DNA of 64,000 nucleotides from contig NZ_JANHDI010000010.1 in the NCBI RefSeq assembly GCF_024494595.1, forward strand, positions 1-64,000, written 5' to 3'. This DNA comes from Halobellus rarus. Lineage in GTDB: Archaea; Halobacteriota; Halobacteria; Halobacteriales; Haloferacaceae. Both the position numbers and the translations under genes were made by a program. The notes below the pieces were generated by a model. It did not search any database. It saw only the letters and a program-made list of their open reading frames with translations, and was not told where the DNA came from. Of the stretch, positions 16,552-24,863 are shown piece by piece. How positions within the stretch are numbered: position 1 is the stretch's first letter; every line of letters starts with the position of its first letter.

Positions 16552-16670
16552 AACGTCCCGACAGACGGGTCCCGCAATCAGTTCCCGACAGGCGGGTCCC
16601 GCAATCAGTTCCCGACAGGCGGGTCCCGCGATCAGTTCCCGACAGGCGGGTCCCGCGATCAGTTCCCGAC
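16552..16670. repeat. 27-bp tandem repeat containing the malate synthase stop codon
   Basis: Units start at 16579, 16606 and 16633, with a diverged unit before (16552) and a partial one after (16660). Each contains TCAGTTCCCGAC, which on the minus strand is the last codons and TGA stop of malate synthase. The true stop (16659-16661) falls at the array's inner edge. Because 27 is a multiple of three, the copied stops are in phase. Confidence 0.92.
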
Positions 16671-17966
16671 CGCGGTCGCACGTTCGACGACGTCGGCGCC
16701 GTACATCTCTTCGAGGTCCTCGTGCTGGTCGGGTCGGTGCTCGTGGACGTCCTGGAACAGCGTAATCGGCGTCTGTGCCGCCTGATACGTCGCCTCGTCC
16801 CACATCCGGTCGCGGCTGATCTCGACGCTGACGCCGTCGATGACGACCGTCGTCGACTGTGTCATCGCGATGGCTCCGCGTCCGGCCTCCTTGGCGGCCT
16901 CGAACTCCTCCATCGAGTCGACGATGTCGTCCAGACTCGGGACGTACGCGGTCATATCCAGGAGTTCCGCTTCGAGTTCTTCGTCGTCGAGGACGCGCTC
17001 GTCGCCGCCGACGCGGAGCGCGTACTCGCCGTCGCCGACCACGTCGAGGCCCACCTCGTCGCCGTCGTACACCTGCGCTTCGCCGTCCGGTTCGAGCGCC
17101 ACTTCCTCGTCGCCGACCTCCAGCAGCCACCGACCGTCCACCGGGGGAAGCGGCGCCTCGTTCGCCTCGACGACCTGCCCGGGCGTCAGCGACCAGATGC
17201 CGGTCATCCCCTTCGCCCGGTTCTCCTCCATCCGCTCGCGGTAGCCCGCGACGTCGCGGATGTCGTCGTAGGGACCGTCGACCGCGATCAGCCCCGCCGC
17301 GCTGGCCCCGCGGGAGGTGTTGTGCCGCAGTTCGGGCCACGGCGGCAACTCGCCCGTCGGCGTCATCGCTCGCATGTCCTTCGTGTAGTCGACCTCGCCG
17401 TCGACGAGCAGAAAGAGCCGTTCGAGATTGTTCGAGGGCTTGCCCATCTCCGCCCGGAGGTCGCCGAGGGCGAGTTCGGCCTCGCCGGACTCGACGATCA
17501 CGGACATCGAGAGGCTCCCCGCTTCGAGTCCGCACTCCTCTTCGACGATGGTGAAGAACTCGTCGGCCTTCTTCCAGTCGTCGACGTCGCCGACCTCGGG
17601 GATGACGAAGCCGTCGATGTGCTCGATCGCGCCGGTATCGGAGCGAGCGACCCGCAGCATCTGCTGGAAACCCTGGTAGCGAGCCGCCGGGTCCTCGCGG
17701 TGCCAGACGACGCGCGGATGGATCTCTCCCGGGAAGTCCGCCCCGTGCTCGGCGACGACCTCGATGATGTTCTCGATCCCCTCCTCCCGCATCGACGGCG
17801 CGGTGGCGTCCTCGTTGTCCGGGACCCAGACGTCCGGCGCTCGCATCCCGCGGAGCTGCGCCGCGCTCCGGAGCATCTTCGCGGAGTCGTCCTCGCCCTG
17901 CACGGCCGTCGGCGACGTGAAGAACGTCCGCACGAACTCGCGGGCGTAGTGTCGATCTGTACTCAT
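16659..17966 (-). CDS. aceB: Malate synthase, haloarchaeal type
   Basis: A 435-residue protein that I recognise as the short haloarchaeal malate synthase class (Haloferax enzyme about 433 residues), built on the HpcH/HpaI-CitE barrel rather than the bacterial A or G isoform. Shared segments include REFVRTFFTSPTAV, RGMRAPDVWVPDNEDATAP, FPGEIHPRVVWHRE, IPEVGDVDDWKKADEFFTIV and MTPTGELPPWPELRHN. It condenses glyoxylate with acetyl-CoA to malate. No isocitrate lyase gene is in the window, so glyoxylate here may come from the neighbouring oxidoreductases and aminotransferase. The ATG at 17966 fits the conserved start; an upstream in-frame extension is unlike the family. Its 3' end carries a tandem repeat. 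Confidence 0.9.
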   Translation of the reverse strand: MSTDRHYAREFVRTFFTSPTAVQGEDDSAKMLRSAAQLRGMRAPDVWVPDNEDATAPSMREEGIENIIEVVAEHGADFPGEIHPRVVWHREDPAARYQGFQQMLRVARSDTGAIEHIDGFVIPEVGDVDDWKKADEFFTIVEEECGLEAGSLSMSVIVESGEAELALGDLRAEMGKPSNNLERLFLLVDGEVDYTKDMRAMTPTGELPPWPELRHNTSRGASAAGLIAVDGPYDDIRDVAGYRERMEENRAKGMTGIWSLTPGQVVEANEAPLPPVDGRWLLEVGDEEVALEPDGEAQVYDGDEVGLDVVGDGEYALRVGGDERVLDDEELEAELLDMTAYVPSLDDIVDSMEEFEAAKEAGRGAIAMTQSTTVVIDGVSVEISRDRMWDEATYQAAQTPITLFQDVHEHRPDQHEDLEEMYGADVVERATAVGN

Positions 17967-18279
17967 AGTTACGTTTTTAGCCGTCTGTCGGGGCGGTATT
18001 AAAATTACCGCGGAGAGAGCCGTTCTCGTGGCTGCCAACGGACGACCGAGCGGAGGGATTGCGGCGGTCACGAGCGGTCCTGGCTCCTCCGACGTTCTGC
18101 AATGTAAAACACGGACTGACGCCGACCGTCCCGGATGAACGGAGACGCGCGTTCGAGAGGCCGCAGTTCGTCTCGAGCAGCGCCCGTGAAATCGAGTCAT
18201 ATTCGGGTACTGAATTAAACGCGGGAACGAATTATCCAATACTGAACATTGATGTGAATCCGAACGCAATAGAGAACCG
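17967..18279. promoter_or_regulatory. Divergent promoter between malate synthase and the IclR regulator
   Basis: This 313-base gap holds the promoters of both genes. On the malate synthase side, GCGGTATTAAAATTACCGC (17,993-18,011) is a 19-base palindrome with 6-base arms; its AT-rich centre is about 35 bases before the start codon and overlaps the TATA box. The inner GGTA-N7-TACC matches the GMC promoter. On the IclR side, GAATTAAACG near 18,212 and AATTATCC near 18,230 are TATA-like. No further gene is supported. Confidence 0.5.
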
Positions 18280-19044
18280 ATGACCGCCCCCGCGAACCAT
18301 CCGATCAAATCCCTCGAGAAGACGGTCGAGATAATCGACGTGCTCAAGCGACGTCGGTCCGCCCGCCTCGGGGAGGTAGCCGAGGAACTGGAGCTGAACA
18401 AGAGCACCGTCCACAACCACCTGAGTACGCTCCGAGAGCACGAGTACGTGGTCAAAGACGGTGAGGAGTACCGACTGAGCCTGCAGTTCCTCCACATCGG
18501 TGGCGTGCTCCGGAACGAGATCGATCTCTACGAGGCGGCGAAACCCAAACTCGATCGACTCGCCGAGGATACCGGAGCGCTCGTGACGCTGGCGACTCAC
18601 GAGCGGGGCTTGGGGACCGTCCTCTACCGCGCGAAAGGAGCAGACGCCGTCGAGATCGATACACACGTCGGCAGTCAGCTCACACTGCACAACTCGGCGC
18701 TCGGGAAGGCGATACTGGGCAATCTACCGCGTTCGGACGTCGAGACGATCGTCGAAGAGCGGGAGCTCCCGGCGGCGACAGAGAACACGATCACCGACGG
18801 GGCAGAACTCTACGACGAACTCGACGAGATCCGAGAGCGTGGCTGGGCGTTCGACGACGAGGAGAACTGGCGCGGACTGCGCTGCGTCGGTGCACCCATC
18901 CTCACCGACGAGGGCGTCGTGAAGGGCGCGATCAGCCTCTCCGTCCCAAAGAGTCAGCTTGCGGCAGACGGGGACCGACAGGGGTACGTCGACGAGATCA
19001 AGAGCACGGCGAATCTCATCGAACTCCGTCTCACGTACGCCTGA
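18280..19044 (+). CDS. IclR family transcriptional regulator
   Basis: A 254-residue DNA-binding protein. Residues ~8-75 form the winged helix (IKSLEKTVEIIDVLKRR, ELNKSTVHNHLSTL, VVKDGEEYRLS). Residues ~80-250 are the IclR effector domain, with ETNTxR-like contacts replaced by HERGLGTVLYRAKG and the conserved HNSALGKAIL segment plus RGWAFDDEENWRGLRCVGAPI. IclR proteins often repress catabolic genes, including those for glyoxylate and aromatic acids, and release DNA on binding a small organic acid. Divergent transcription from malate synthase and a palindrome over that promoter's TATA box suggest direct control of the island. Confidence 0.93.
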   Translation: MTAPANHPIKSLEKTVEIIDVLKRRRSARLGEVAEELELNKSTVHNHLSTLREHEYVVKDGEEYRLSLQFLHIGGVLRNEIDLYEAAKPKLDRLAEDTGALVTLATHERGLGTVLYRAKGADAVEIDTHVGSQLTLHNSALGKAILGNLPRSDVETIVEERELPAATENTITDGAELYDELDEIRERGWAFDDEENWRGLRCVGAPILTDEGVVKGAISLSVPKSQLAADGDRQGYVDEIKSTANLIELRLTYA

Positions 19045-19452
19045 GTGGGGAATGTCCCAGTCTTCGCGATCCCGTGACCGCGACAGCCGAGGAGTGACGA
19101 CGTCCCCTGCGGCCGGGAGTATCGGGTTACGACTCTCTCGGACGAACGATGATTAAATAACAGATGTACGTCTGTCATATTTCGGGTGAATCCGCACATA
19201 TTTTCCGAGATAAGCGGAATATCAACTCTCTCACGGGAATCACTCTGGGGTTCCAACCACGGTGACGACTGTGTCGGACGCGTCGAGCGACGGGTTCCGC
19301 ACGACCGCCGCGAGAGATCGGTGAACCGGCTCGGATCGACGCAAGGGTGCTCCGTCAGACCGTCTAGGAACCGTCTCCGGTCGTTCCACGCGTTCAGGAC
19401 GTCGGATCTCGGTCGACACCCGGTGTTTGATAATATGGAATCGGGAGTGGCG
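19045..19452. other. Intergenic region with an orphan promoter-like element
   Basis: About 400 bases between the converging ends of the IclR and FAD/Fe-S genes. GATTAAATAA (19,151) is a TATA-like element, and ACAGA-TGTACG-TCTGT (19,160-19,175) is a near-perfect 16-base palindrome directly beside it. Neither precedes a gene on either strand. A small untranslated RNA is possible but not shown. No coding frame here is convincing. Confidence 0.4.
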
Positions 19453-22446
19453 CTAGCGGGGTGTGTCCCCGAGCGCTCGATCGAGCAGTTCGATCGGGTG
19501 CGGGGGATGCGCCGAGGCGAGTGCGCTGTCGCCGATCTGACTCCGACAGGAGCCGCCGGGCGCGACCACCTGTGTGGCCTCGCTCGCGCGGATCTTCTCG
19601 AACAGCAGTTCGCCGATCGACTTCGAGACGTCGTAGTGTTCGGCCTCGTAGCCGAAACTGCCGGCCATCCCGCAGCAGCCGGAATCGAGCGGGTCGACGT
19701 CGTAACCCGTCCGTCTGAGGACGCCGACCGCGTGGTGGTCTTTCCCCGCCGCGTGCTGGTGACAGTGGCCGTGGTAGGCGAGCGACTCACCGAGAGCGTC
19801 CCCGGAGACCGGCAGCGACTCGACGAGGCGGTGGACGTCGAGGTACTCGCAGACGCCGTAGGCGTGGCGGGCGACACGTTCCGCATCGTCCGTGGCCAGC
19901 AGGTCCGTGTACTCGTCCTGGAAGACCACGGCGTCGCTGGGTTCGACGGCGACGACCTCCCAGCCGTCGTCGAGGAACTCGGAGAACGCAGCGACGTTCG
20001 TGCGAGCGCGGTCGGCCGCGCGGTCGAGGAGGCCGACCGAGTACGCCGCCCGCCCGCTTGGGGCGAGGTCGGTCGGGATGTGCACGTGCACGCCGGCGGC
20101 TTCGAGGACCCGGACCGCCGCCTTTCCGGGCTCCGGATAGCTGTAGTTCGTGTACGTGTCGGGGAACAGGACGACCTTCCGATCGGCTTCGGCTTCGGTG
20201 ACAGTCGAATCGCGTCGGCGGAACCACTCGACGAGCGACTCCTGGGCGAACGGCGGGAGCGATCGCTCGGGGGCGATCCCGAAGACCTTCTCCATCACGA
20301 CGCCCGAGCCCGGAAGCTCCATCGCCCAGTTCGAGAGCGGCGCGAGCCGTGACCCCCACTTCGACGCGGTGTCGATGTTGCCGAAGAGCTTCGAACGCAG
20401 GCTCGATCCCTTCTCATCGTGGTACTGGTGTTTGAGTTCGGCCTTGAGCTTCGCCATATCGACGCCCGTCGGGCAGTCGGACTTACAGCCCTTGCAGCCG
20501 ACACAGAGGTCCAGGACGTCCTCTTGGAAGTCTGCAGACCGCAACCGCTCTTCGGGGATCTCGCCGCTTATCGCGGCGCGCAGCATATTCGCCCGACCCC
20601 GCGTCGTCGCCAGCTCGTCGTCGGTGGCGCGGTAGGTCGGACACATCACGTCGGCGTCCTGCTGGCGACACGTCCCGCAGCCGTTGCACAGTTCGACGAG
20701 GTGGGAGAACCCGCCCTCCGCGGAGAAATCGAGTTTCGTCTGCGGCTCGACCGAGGAGTACGCCGCGCCGTAGCGCAGGTGCTCGCGCATATCGGTCGGG
20801 TCGTCGTCGCGGTAGACGACCTTCCCCGGGTTCATCCGCCAGTCGGGGTCGAACGCCGTCTTGAGGTCCTGAAAGGCCGTCCAGAGGTCCTCGCCGTACA
20901 TCTTCGGGTTGAACTCCGTCCGGGCGAGACCGTCGCCGTGCTCGCCGGAGAACGCGCCGTGGTGTTCGACGACGATGTCGGTGACGTCGTCGGCGATCGA
21001 GTGCATCGTCTCGACGCCCTCCTCCTGCTTCAGCGAGAGGATCGGCCGGATGTGCAGCGTGCCGCTGCCGGCGTGGGCGAAGTACGCCGCGGAGGTCCCG
21101 TGGTCGTCGAGAATGTCCATGAACTTCTGCGTGTACTCGGCGAGCTCTTCGGGGGGGACGGTCGCGTCCTCGATGAACGGGTACGGCTTCGGATCGCCTT
21201 CCAGGCTCATCAGGAGCGGAATCGCCGCCTTCCGGAGCTTCCAGAGGTCCGCCTGCGACTCCTCGGTGTAGGCCTCGATGGCGTCGAAGGCGTCGCCCGA
21301 TTCGACGAACCGCTCGTTCACCTCGGCGATCGCCGCCTCGAAGTCGTCGACGAGTTCGGAGTCGAACTCGACCATCAGCGACGCCGCCGTCCCCTCCGGG
21401 ATCGGCTCCTCGTAGCGGGCGTACTGCTCGGACTCGCGAGCCAGCCGGAACACCTCCGCGTCCATCAACTCGACGGCGCTCACCTCGTATTCGAGGGCCC
21501 GCGGAACGGCTTCGAGCGCGTCGATCAGGTCGTCGAAGCAGTACAGCGCCAGCGCCGTCTCCTCGGGCTTCGTGACGAGCGAGAGTTCGGCCTCGACGAC
21601 GACGCCGAGGGTCGATTCGGCCCCGACGAACAGCTTCGAGAGGTTGATCACGCGCTCGCCCGCGTCGTTCTCGTAGATCGCCTTGTTCAGGTTGTACCCC
21701 GAGACGTTCCGCTTCAGGTCGGGGTAGCGGGCGTCGATCTCCTCGGCGTTCCCCTCGACCAACTGTCGAACCGTGCGGTGCAGTTCCGCCTCGCGGGTGT
21801 CGCTCGCCACGAGTTCCTCCCACTCGGGGCCGTCGAGGACGATCTCCCGCGTCTCGATCAGGCTGCCGTCCGCGAGCACGACCTTCAGTCGCTCGGTGTA
21901 GGCGTCGGTGATGCCGTACCGCACCGAGTGCGCGCCCGTGGAGTTGTTGCCGATCCCGCCGCCGATCGTCGCCCGGTTCGAGGAGGCCGGGTCGGGGGCG
22001 AACTTCAGGCCGTCCTCGGCCAGTCGCGCGTCGAGGTGATCCTGAACGACGCCGGGCTGGACGACCGCCCGCTTCTCGTCGGGTCGGACTTCGACGATGT
22101 CGTCCATATGCGTCGAGACGTCGAGGACGAGACAGCCGGGACCGACCGCCTGGCCGCCGAGAGAGGATCCGGTCCCCCGGGCGATGACCGGCACGTCGTG
22201 GTCGGCCGCGACGGCGACTGCGGCCCGGACGTCCTCGACGCCTCTCGGTTCGACGACGCCGGCGGGACGGGCCTGGTAGATGCTGCCGTCGGTCGCGTAG
22301 AGGATCTGGGCGTACTCGTCGAATCGCACCGCGCCGTCGACTTCCGTCCGGAGGTCAGAAGCCAACGCCGCGTACTCCGCCACCTCGTCCCTCGGTGACG
22401 GAGGGGCCACTGCTCCCTCTCCTTCCGGGACGGTCTTTTGTGACAT
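19453..22446 (-). CDS. FAD-linked oxidase / Fe-S protein, GlcD-GlcF fusion (glycolate or D-lactate dehydrogenase type)
   Basis: A 997-residue fusion. The N-terminal half is a PCMH-type FAD domain (VIARGTGSSLGGQAVGPGCLVLD at ~90, SSNRATIGGGIGNNSTGAHS at ~155) with the FAD-oxidase C domain. After ~residue 600 comes a two-cluster ferredoxin region (LCNGCGTCRQQDADVMCP and LCVGCKGCKSDCP), then two CCG-type domains (YHGHCHQHAAG and DSGCCGMAGSFG) as in GlcF/HdrD. It would oxidise a 2-hydroxy acid (glycolate, D-lactate or D-2-hydroxyglutarate) and pass electrons to quinone at the membrane. In this context glycolate to glyoxylate is attractive but unproven. It begins 116 bases from the exporter gene's 3' end. 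Confidence 0.9.
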   Translation of the reverse strand: MSQKTVPEGEGAVAPPSPRDEVAEYAALASDLRTEVDGAVRFDEYAQILYATDGSIYQARPAGVVEPRGVEDVRAAVAVAADHDVPVIARGTGSSLGGQAVGPGCLVLDVSTHMDDIVEVRPDEKRAVVQPGVVQDHLDARLAEDGLKFAPDPASSNRATIGGGIGNNSTGAHSVRYGITDAYTERLKVVLADGSLIETREIVLDGPEWEELVASDTREAELHRTVRQLVEGNAEEIDARYPDLKRNVSGYNLNKAIYENDAGERVINLSKLFVGAESTLGVVVEAELSLVTKPEETALALYCFDDLIDALEAVPRALEYEVSAVELMDAEVFRLARESEQYARYEEPIPEGTAASLMVEFDSELVDDFEAAIAEVNERFVESGDAFDAIEAYTEESQADLWKLRKAAIPLLMSLEGDPKPYPFIEDATVPPEELAEYTQKFMDILDDHGTSAAYFAHAGSGTLHIRPILSLKQEEGVETMHSIADDVTDIVVEHHGAFSGEHGDGLARTEFNPKMYGEDLWTAFQDLKTAFDPDWRMNPGKVVYRDDDPTDMREHLRYGAAYSSVEPQTKLDFSAEGGFSHLVELCNGCGTCRQQDADVMCPTYRATDDELATTRGRANMLRAAISGEIPEERLRSADFQEDVLDLCVGCKGCKSDCPTGVDMAKLKAELKHQYHDEKGSSLRSKLFGNIDTASKWGSRLAPLSNWAMELPGSGVVMEKVFGIAPERSLPPFAQESLVEWFRRRDSTVTEAEADRKVVLFPDTYTNYSYPEPGKAAVRVLEAAGVHVHIPTDLAPSGRAAYSVGLLDRAADRARTNVAAFSEFLDDGWEVVAVEPSDAVVFQDEYTDLLATDDAERVARHAYGVCEYLDVHRLVESLPVSGDALGESLAYHGHCHQHAAGKDHHAVGVLRRTGYDVDPLDSGCCGMAGSFGYEAEHYDVSKSIGELLFEKIRASEATQVVAPGGSCRSQIGDSALASAHPPHPIELLDRALGDTPR

Positions 22447-22562
22447 ACGTCAGGCGTTGCCGATGAAGCGATGTAAATCTGCGGGATGGGGCGACCGCCG
22501 CGTCCACGCGAGCAGCGAATCGATCACGGGTCTCGGCGGCGTGACACTCGCAGCGCCGTGGG

Positions 22563-23471
22563 TCACCCGAAGGCGGTGATGAGCAACACGCCCGCGACGA
22601 CGACCGCGGCGGCGGTGAACAGCCCCCAGGTGACGCGCTCCAATCGCTGGGGCATAAACAGCGCCGCGAGGACGACGACGAACAGCGTGTTGGTCACGAT
22701 GATCGGGCTCACGACGTTGACCGGCGCGATCGAGAGCGCGACGTAGTAACCGAGCAGAAACGCCGTGTTCAGGAGGCCGGCCAGCACGAACCACCGCGCG
22801 TTCGTCCCGCGGAGCACCGACCGATCGGGGAGATTGTCGTCCCACCAGAGATAGAGGCCGAATCCGAGCGCGGCCGCGACTGACTTCACGGCGAGGCCGA
22901 CGAGCGGCGGCGTTCCCTCGTCGAAGCCGACGTTCGCGAAGATCGGTTCCCAGCCGATCGCGACCGCTGCGCCGAAGGGAACCAGGATTCCGACGAGCAG
23001 TTCGCGCCGAGGGAGGTCCTCGGGGTTGTCGTTACTCGTCAGCCACGCGATGACGGCGACGCCGCCGACGACGAGGACGATTCCGACGCCGTGAACCGCA
23101 GAGAGCGTCTCGTCGAGGAAGACGACGCCGAGGACGGTCGAGATGAGCGCCCACGAGGCGACGATCGGCGCCGTCCGACTCGCACCGATCTTGTCGATGC
23201 TGACGAAGTTCAGCGCCCGGCCGATCAGCGTCCCGAGGATGCCGGCGACGGCGAACGAGACGAGCGACAGCCGTGTCAGTCCGTAGGTCGGATAGTACCG
23301 AAGCGCCACGACCGGCAGCAGGACGGCGACGTTGACGATCGAGACGACAAAGATGGCGTCCTCGGTCGTGCCGCTATCGGTGCCCTGCCTGACGCACAGG
23401 TTGGAAGACGCCGAGGCGAGGGCGGCACCGACGGCTAACCCGACAGCGACCAGATGCGACGCCTCGGCCAT
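22563..23471 (-). CDS. EamA/DMT superfamily transporter
   Basis: A 302-residue integral membrane protein with about ten hydrophobic segments in two five-helix halves, the EamA layout. Examples are LVAVGLAVGAALASASSNL at the start and FTAAAVVVAGVLLITAFG at the end, with a Gly/Ala-rich helix ILGTLIGRALNFVSIDKIGASR in the first half. DMT proteins export or import metabolites, often amino acids or their derivatives. The ATG at 23471 opens directly into the first helix; an in-frame extension upstream is basic and unlikely. It diverges from the aminotransferase gene across a 113-base promoter region. Confidence 0.88.
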   Translation of the reverse strand: MAEASHLVAVGLAVGAALASASSNLCVRQGTDSGTTEDAIFVVSIVNVAVLLPVVALRYYPTYGLTRLSLVSFAVAGILGTLIGRALNFVSIDKIGASRTAPIVASWALISTVLGVVFLDETLSAVHGVGIVLVVGGVAVIAWLTSNDNPEDLPRRELLVGILVPFGAAVAIGWEPIFANVGFDEGTPPLVGLAVKSVAAALGFGLYLWWDDNLPDRSVLRGTNARWFVLAGLLNTAFLLGYYVALSIAPVNVVSPIIVTNTLFVVVLAALFMPQRLERVTWGLFTAAAVVVAGVLLITAFG

Positions 23472-23584
23472 TGCCCCGCAGGTTACCGACCGCGTATCAA
23501 TACTCTTTCGTAACGTCGTCGGGATCGTCGGTCGTCGGGCGGACATATATTGTTTTATTACCCCCGTGATCCGAATGGCCACCT

Positions 23585-24727
23585 ATGCAGCAACCACCGG
23601 ATACCGATCCACTCAACCCGCCGCAACGGACGCTGATGGGCCCCGGGCCGAGCGAGGTCCACCCGCGCGTACTCCGGATTATGAGCGCGCCGCTCATCGG
23701 CCACCTCGACCCGGCGTTCATCGAGATCATGGACGAGGTCCAGGAACTCCTCCGGTACACGTTCCAGACCGACAACCGCTGGACGATCCCGGTTTCCGGA
23801 ACCGGATCGGCGTCGATGGAGACCGCGTTCGGGAACCTCGTCGAACCGGGCGACACCGTCCTCGTGCCCACGAACGGCTACTTCGGCGGGCGAATGGAGT
23901 CGATGGCGGAGCGAGCGGGCGGCGACGTCGTCCACGTCGACGCGCCGTGGGGCGAACCGCTCGACCCCGACGACGTGGCCGCGGCGTTCGACGAACACGA
24001 CCCAGACGTGTTCGGGTTCGTCCACGCCGAGACGAGCACGGGCGTGCTGCAGCCGCAGGTGTCGGAACTCACGAGCATCGCCCACGAACACGACGCGTAC
24101 GTGATCGCCGACTGCGTGACCTCGCTGGGCGGCGTCGAACTCCGCGTCGACGAGTGGGACGTCGACGTCGCCTACTCGGGCGGTCAGAAGTGCCTCTCCT
24201 GCCCGCCGGGCGCGAGTCCGCTCACGCTCAACGACCGGGCGATGGAGAAGGTGCTCGGCCGCGACACCGACGTCCGTTCGTGGTACCTCGACCTCTCGCT
24301 GCTCGAAGGCTACTGGGGCGAGGAGCGCTCGTATCACCACACGGCACCGATCACGAACGTCTACGCGCTGCGCGAGGCGCTCCAGTTGGTCGCCGAGGAA
24401 GGCCTCGAAGCGCGCTGGGAGCGCCACCGCGAGATGGCCACCGAACTCAAGGAAGGCCTCGAAGAGATGGGACTGGAGATGAACCCCGACGACGAGTTCT
24501 GGCTCCCGTCGCTGAACGCGGTGCGGGTGCCGGACGGCGTCGACGACGGGAAGTTGCTCGCGGAACTGCAGGAGGAACACGCCCTCGAGATCGCGAGCGG
24601 CCTGGGCGATCTCGAGGGCGAGATCCTCCGGATCGGCTGTATGGGCTACTCGGCGCGGACGCCGAACATCCAGTTCGTCCTCTCCGCGCTCGAAGAGGCG
24701 CTGGCGAACCAGGGCTACGAAGCCTAA
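23585..24727 (+). CDS. Class V aminotransferase, alanine/serine-glyoxylate type
   Basis: A 380-residue PLP enzyme of fold type I. GPGPSEVHPRVLRIMSAPLIGHLDPAF is the hallmark N-terminus of the AGXT/SgaA group, HAETSTGVLQP is the cofactor-facing segment, and AYSGGQKCLSCPPG contains the Lys that forms the Schiff base. These enzymes move the amino group of alanine or serine onto glyoxylate, giving glycine and pyruvate or hydroxypyruvate. With malate synthase in the same island, it provides a second exit for glyoxylate. A TATA-like ACATATATTG lies about 40 bases upstream. Closely related enzymes act on phosphonates (2-AEP), but no phosphonate genes are nearby. Confidence 0.9.
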   Translation: MQQPPDTDPLNPPQRTLMGPGPSEVHPRVLRIMSAPLIGHLDPAFIEIMDEVQELLRYTFQTDNRWTIPVSGTGSASMETAFGNLVEPGDTVLVPTNGYFGGRMESMAERAGGDVVHVDAPWGEPLDPDDVAAAFDEHDPDVFGFVHAETSTGVLQPQVSELTSIAHEHDAYVIADCVTSLGGVELRVDEWDVDVAYSGGQKCLSCPPGASPLTLNDRAMEKVLGRDTDVRSWYLDLSLLEGYWGEERSYHHTAPITNVYALREALQLVAEEGLEARWERHREMATELKEGLEEMGLEMNPDDEFWLPSLNAVRVPDGVDDGKLLAELQEEHALEIASGLGDLEGEILRIGCMGYSARTPNIQFVLSALEEALANQGYEA

Positions 24728-24788
24728 CGCGCGACCGACGCGTACCTTCTTACCGACGCTCGACATCGTAACGGCGCGTAACTCCCTC

Positions 24789-24844
24789 ACGAAACGGGGC
24801 CGACGGGCGAGAACGTAACGAAACGGGGCCGACGGGCGAGAACG
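24789..24844. repeat. 29-bp tandem duplication in a convergent gap
   Basis: ACGAAACGGGGCCGACGGGC and the following seven bases occur at 24789 and again, identically, at 24818. The pair sits between the 3' ends of the aminotransferase and ThDP-enzyme genes. Confidence 0.9.
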
Positions 24845-24863
24845 CGGGACGACCGTGACTCGA

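Noticed and set aside
16486-17535. Repeat-containing frame with ELIAGPACR units
   Set aside because: The repeats come from the 27-bp DNA array read in another frame; the rest is an Arg-rich shadow of malate synthase.
16659-17966. Citrate lyase beta subunit (CitE) or malyl-CoA lyase
   Set aside because: The fold is related, but the sequence follows the haloarchaeal malate synthase over its whole length, and no citrate lyase alpha or gamma genes are present.
20419-22398. Very long open frame on the plus strand opposite the FAD/Fe-S gene
   Set aside because: It is the complement of a gene with clear domains. Long antisense frames arise in GC-rich haloarchaeal DNA from codon bias, and its translation has no recognisable motif.
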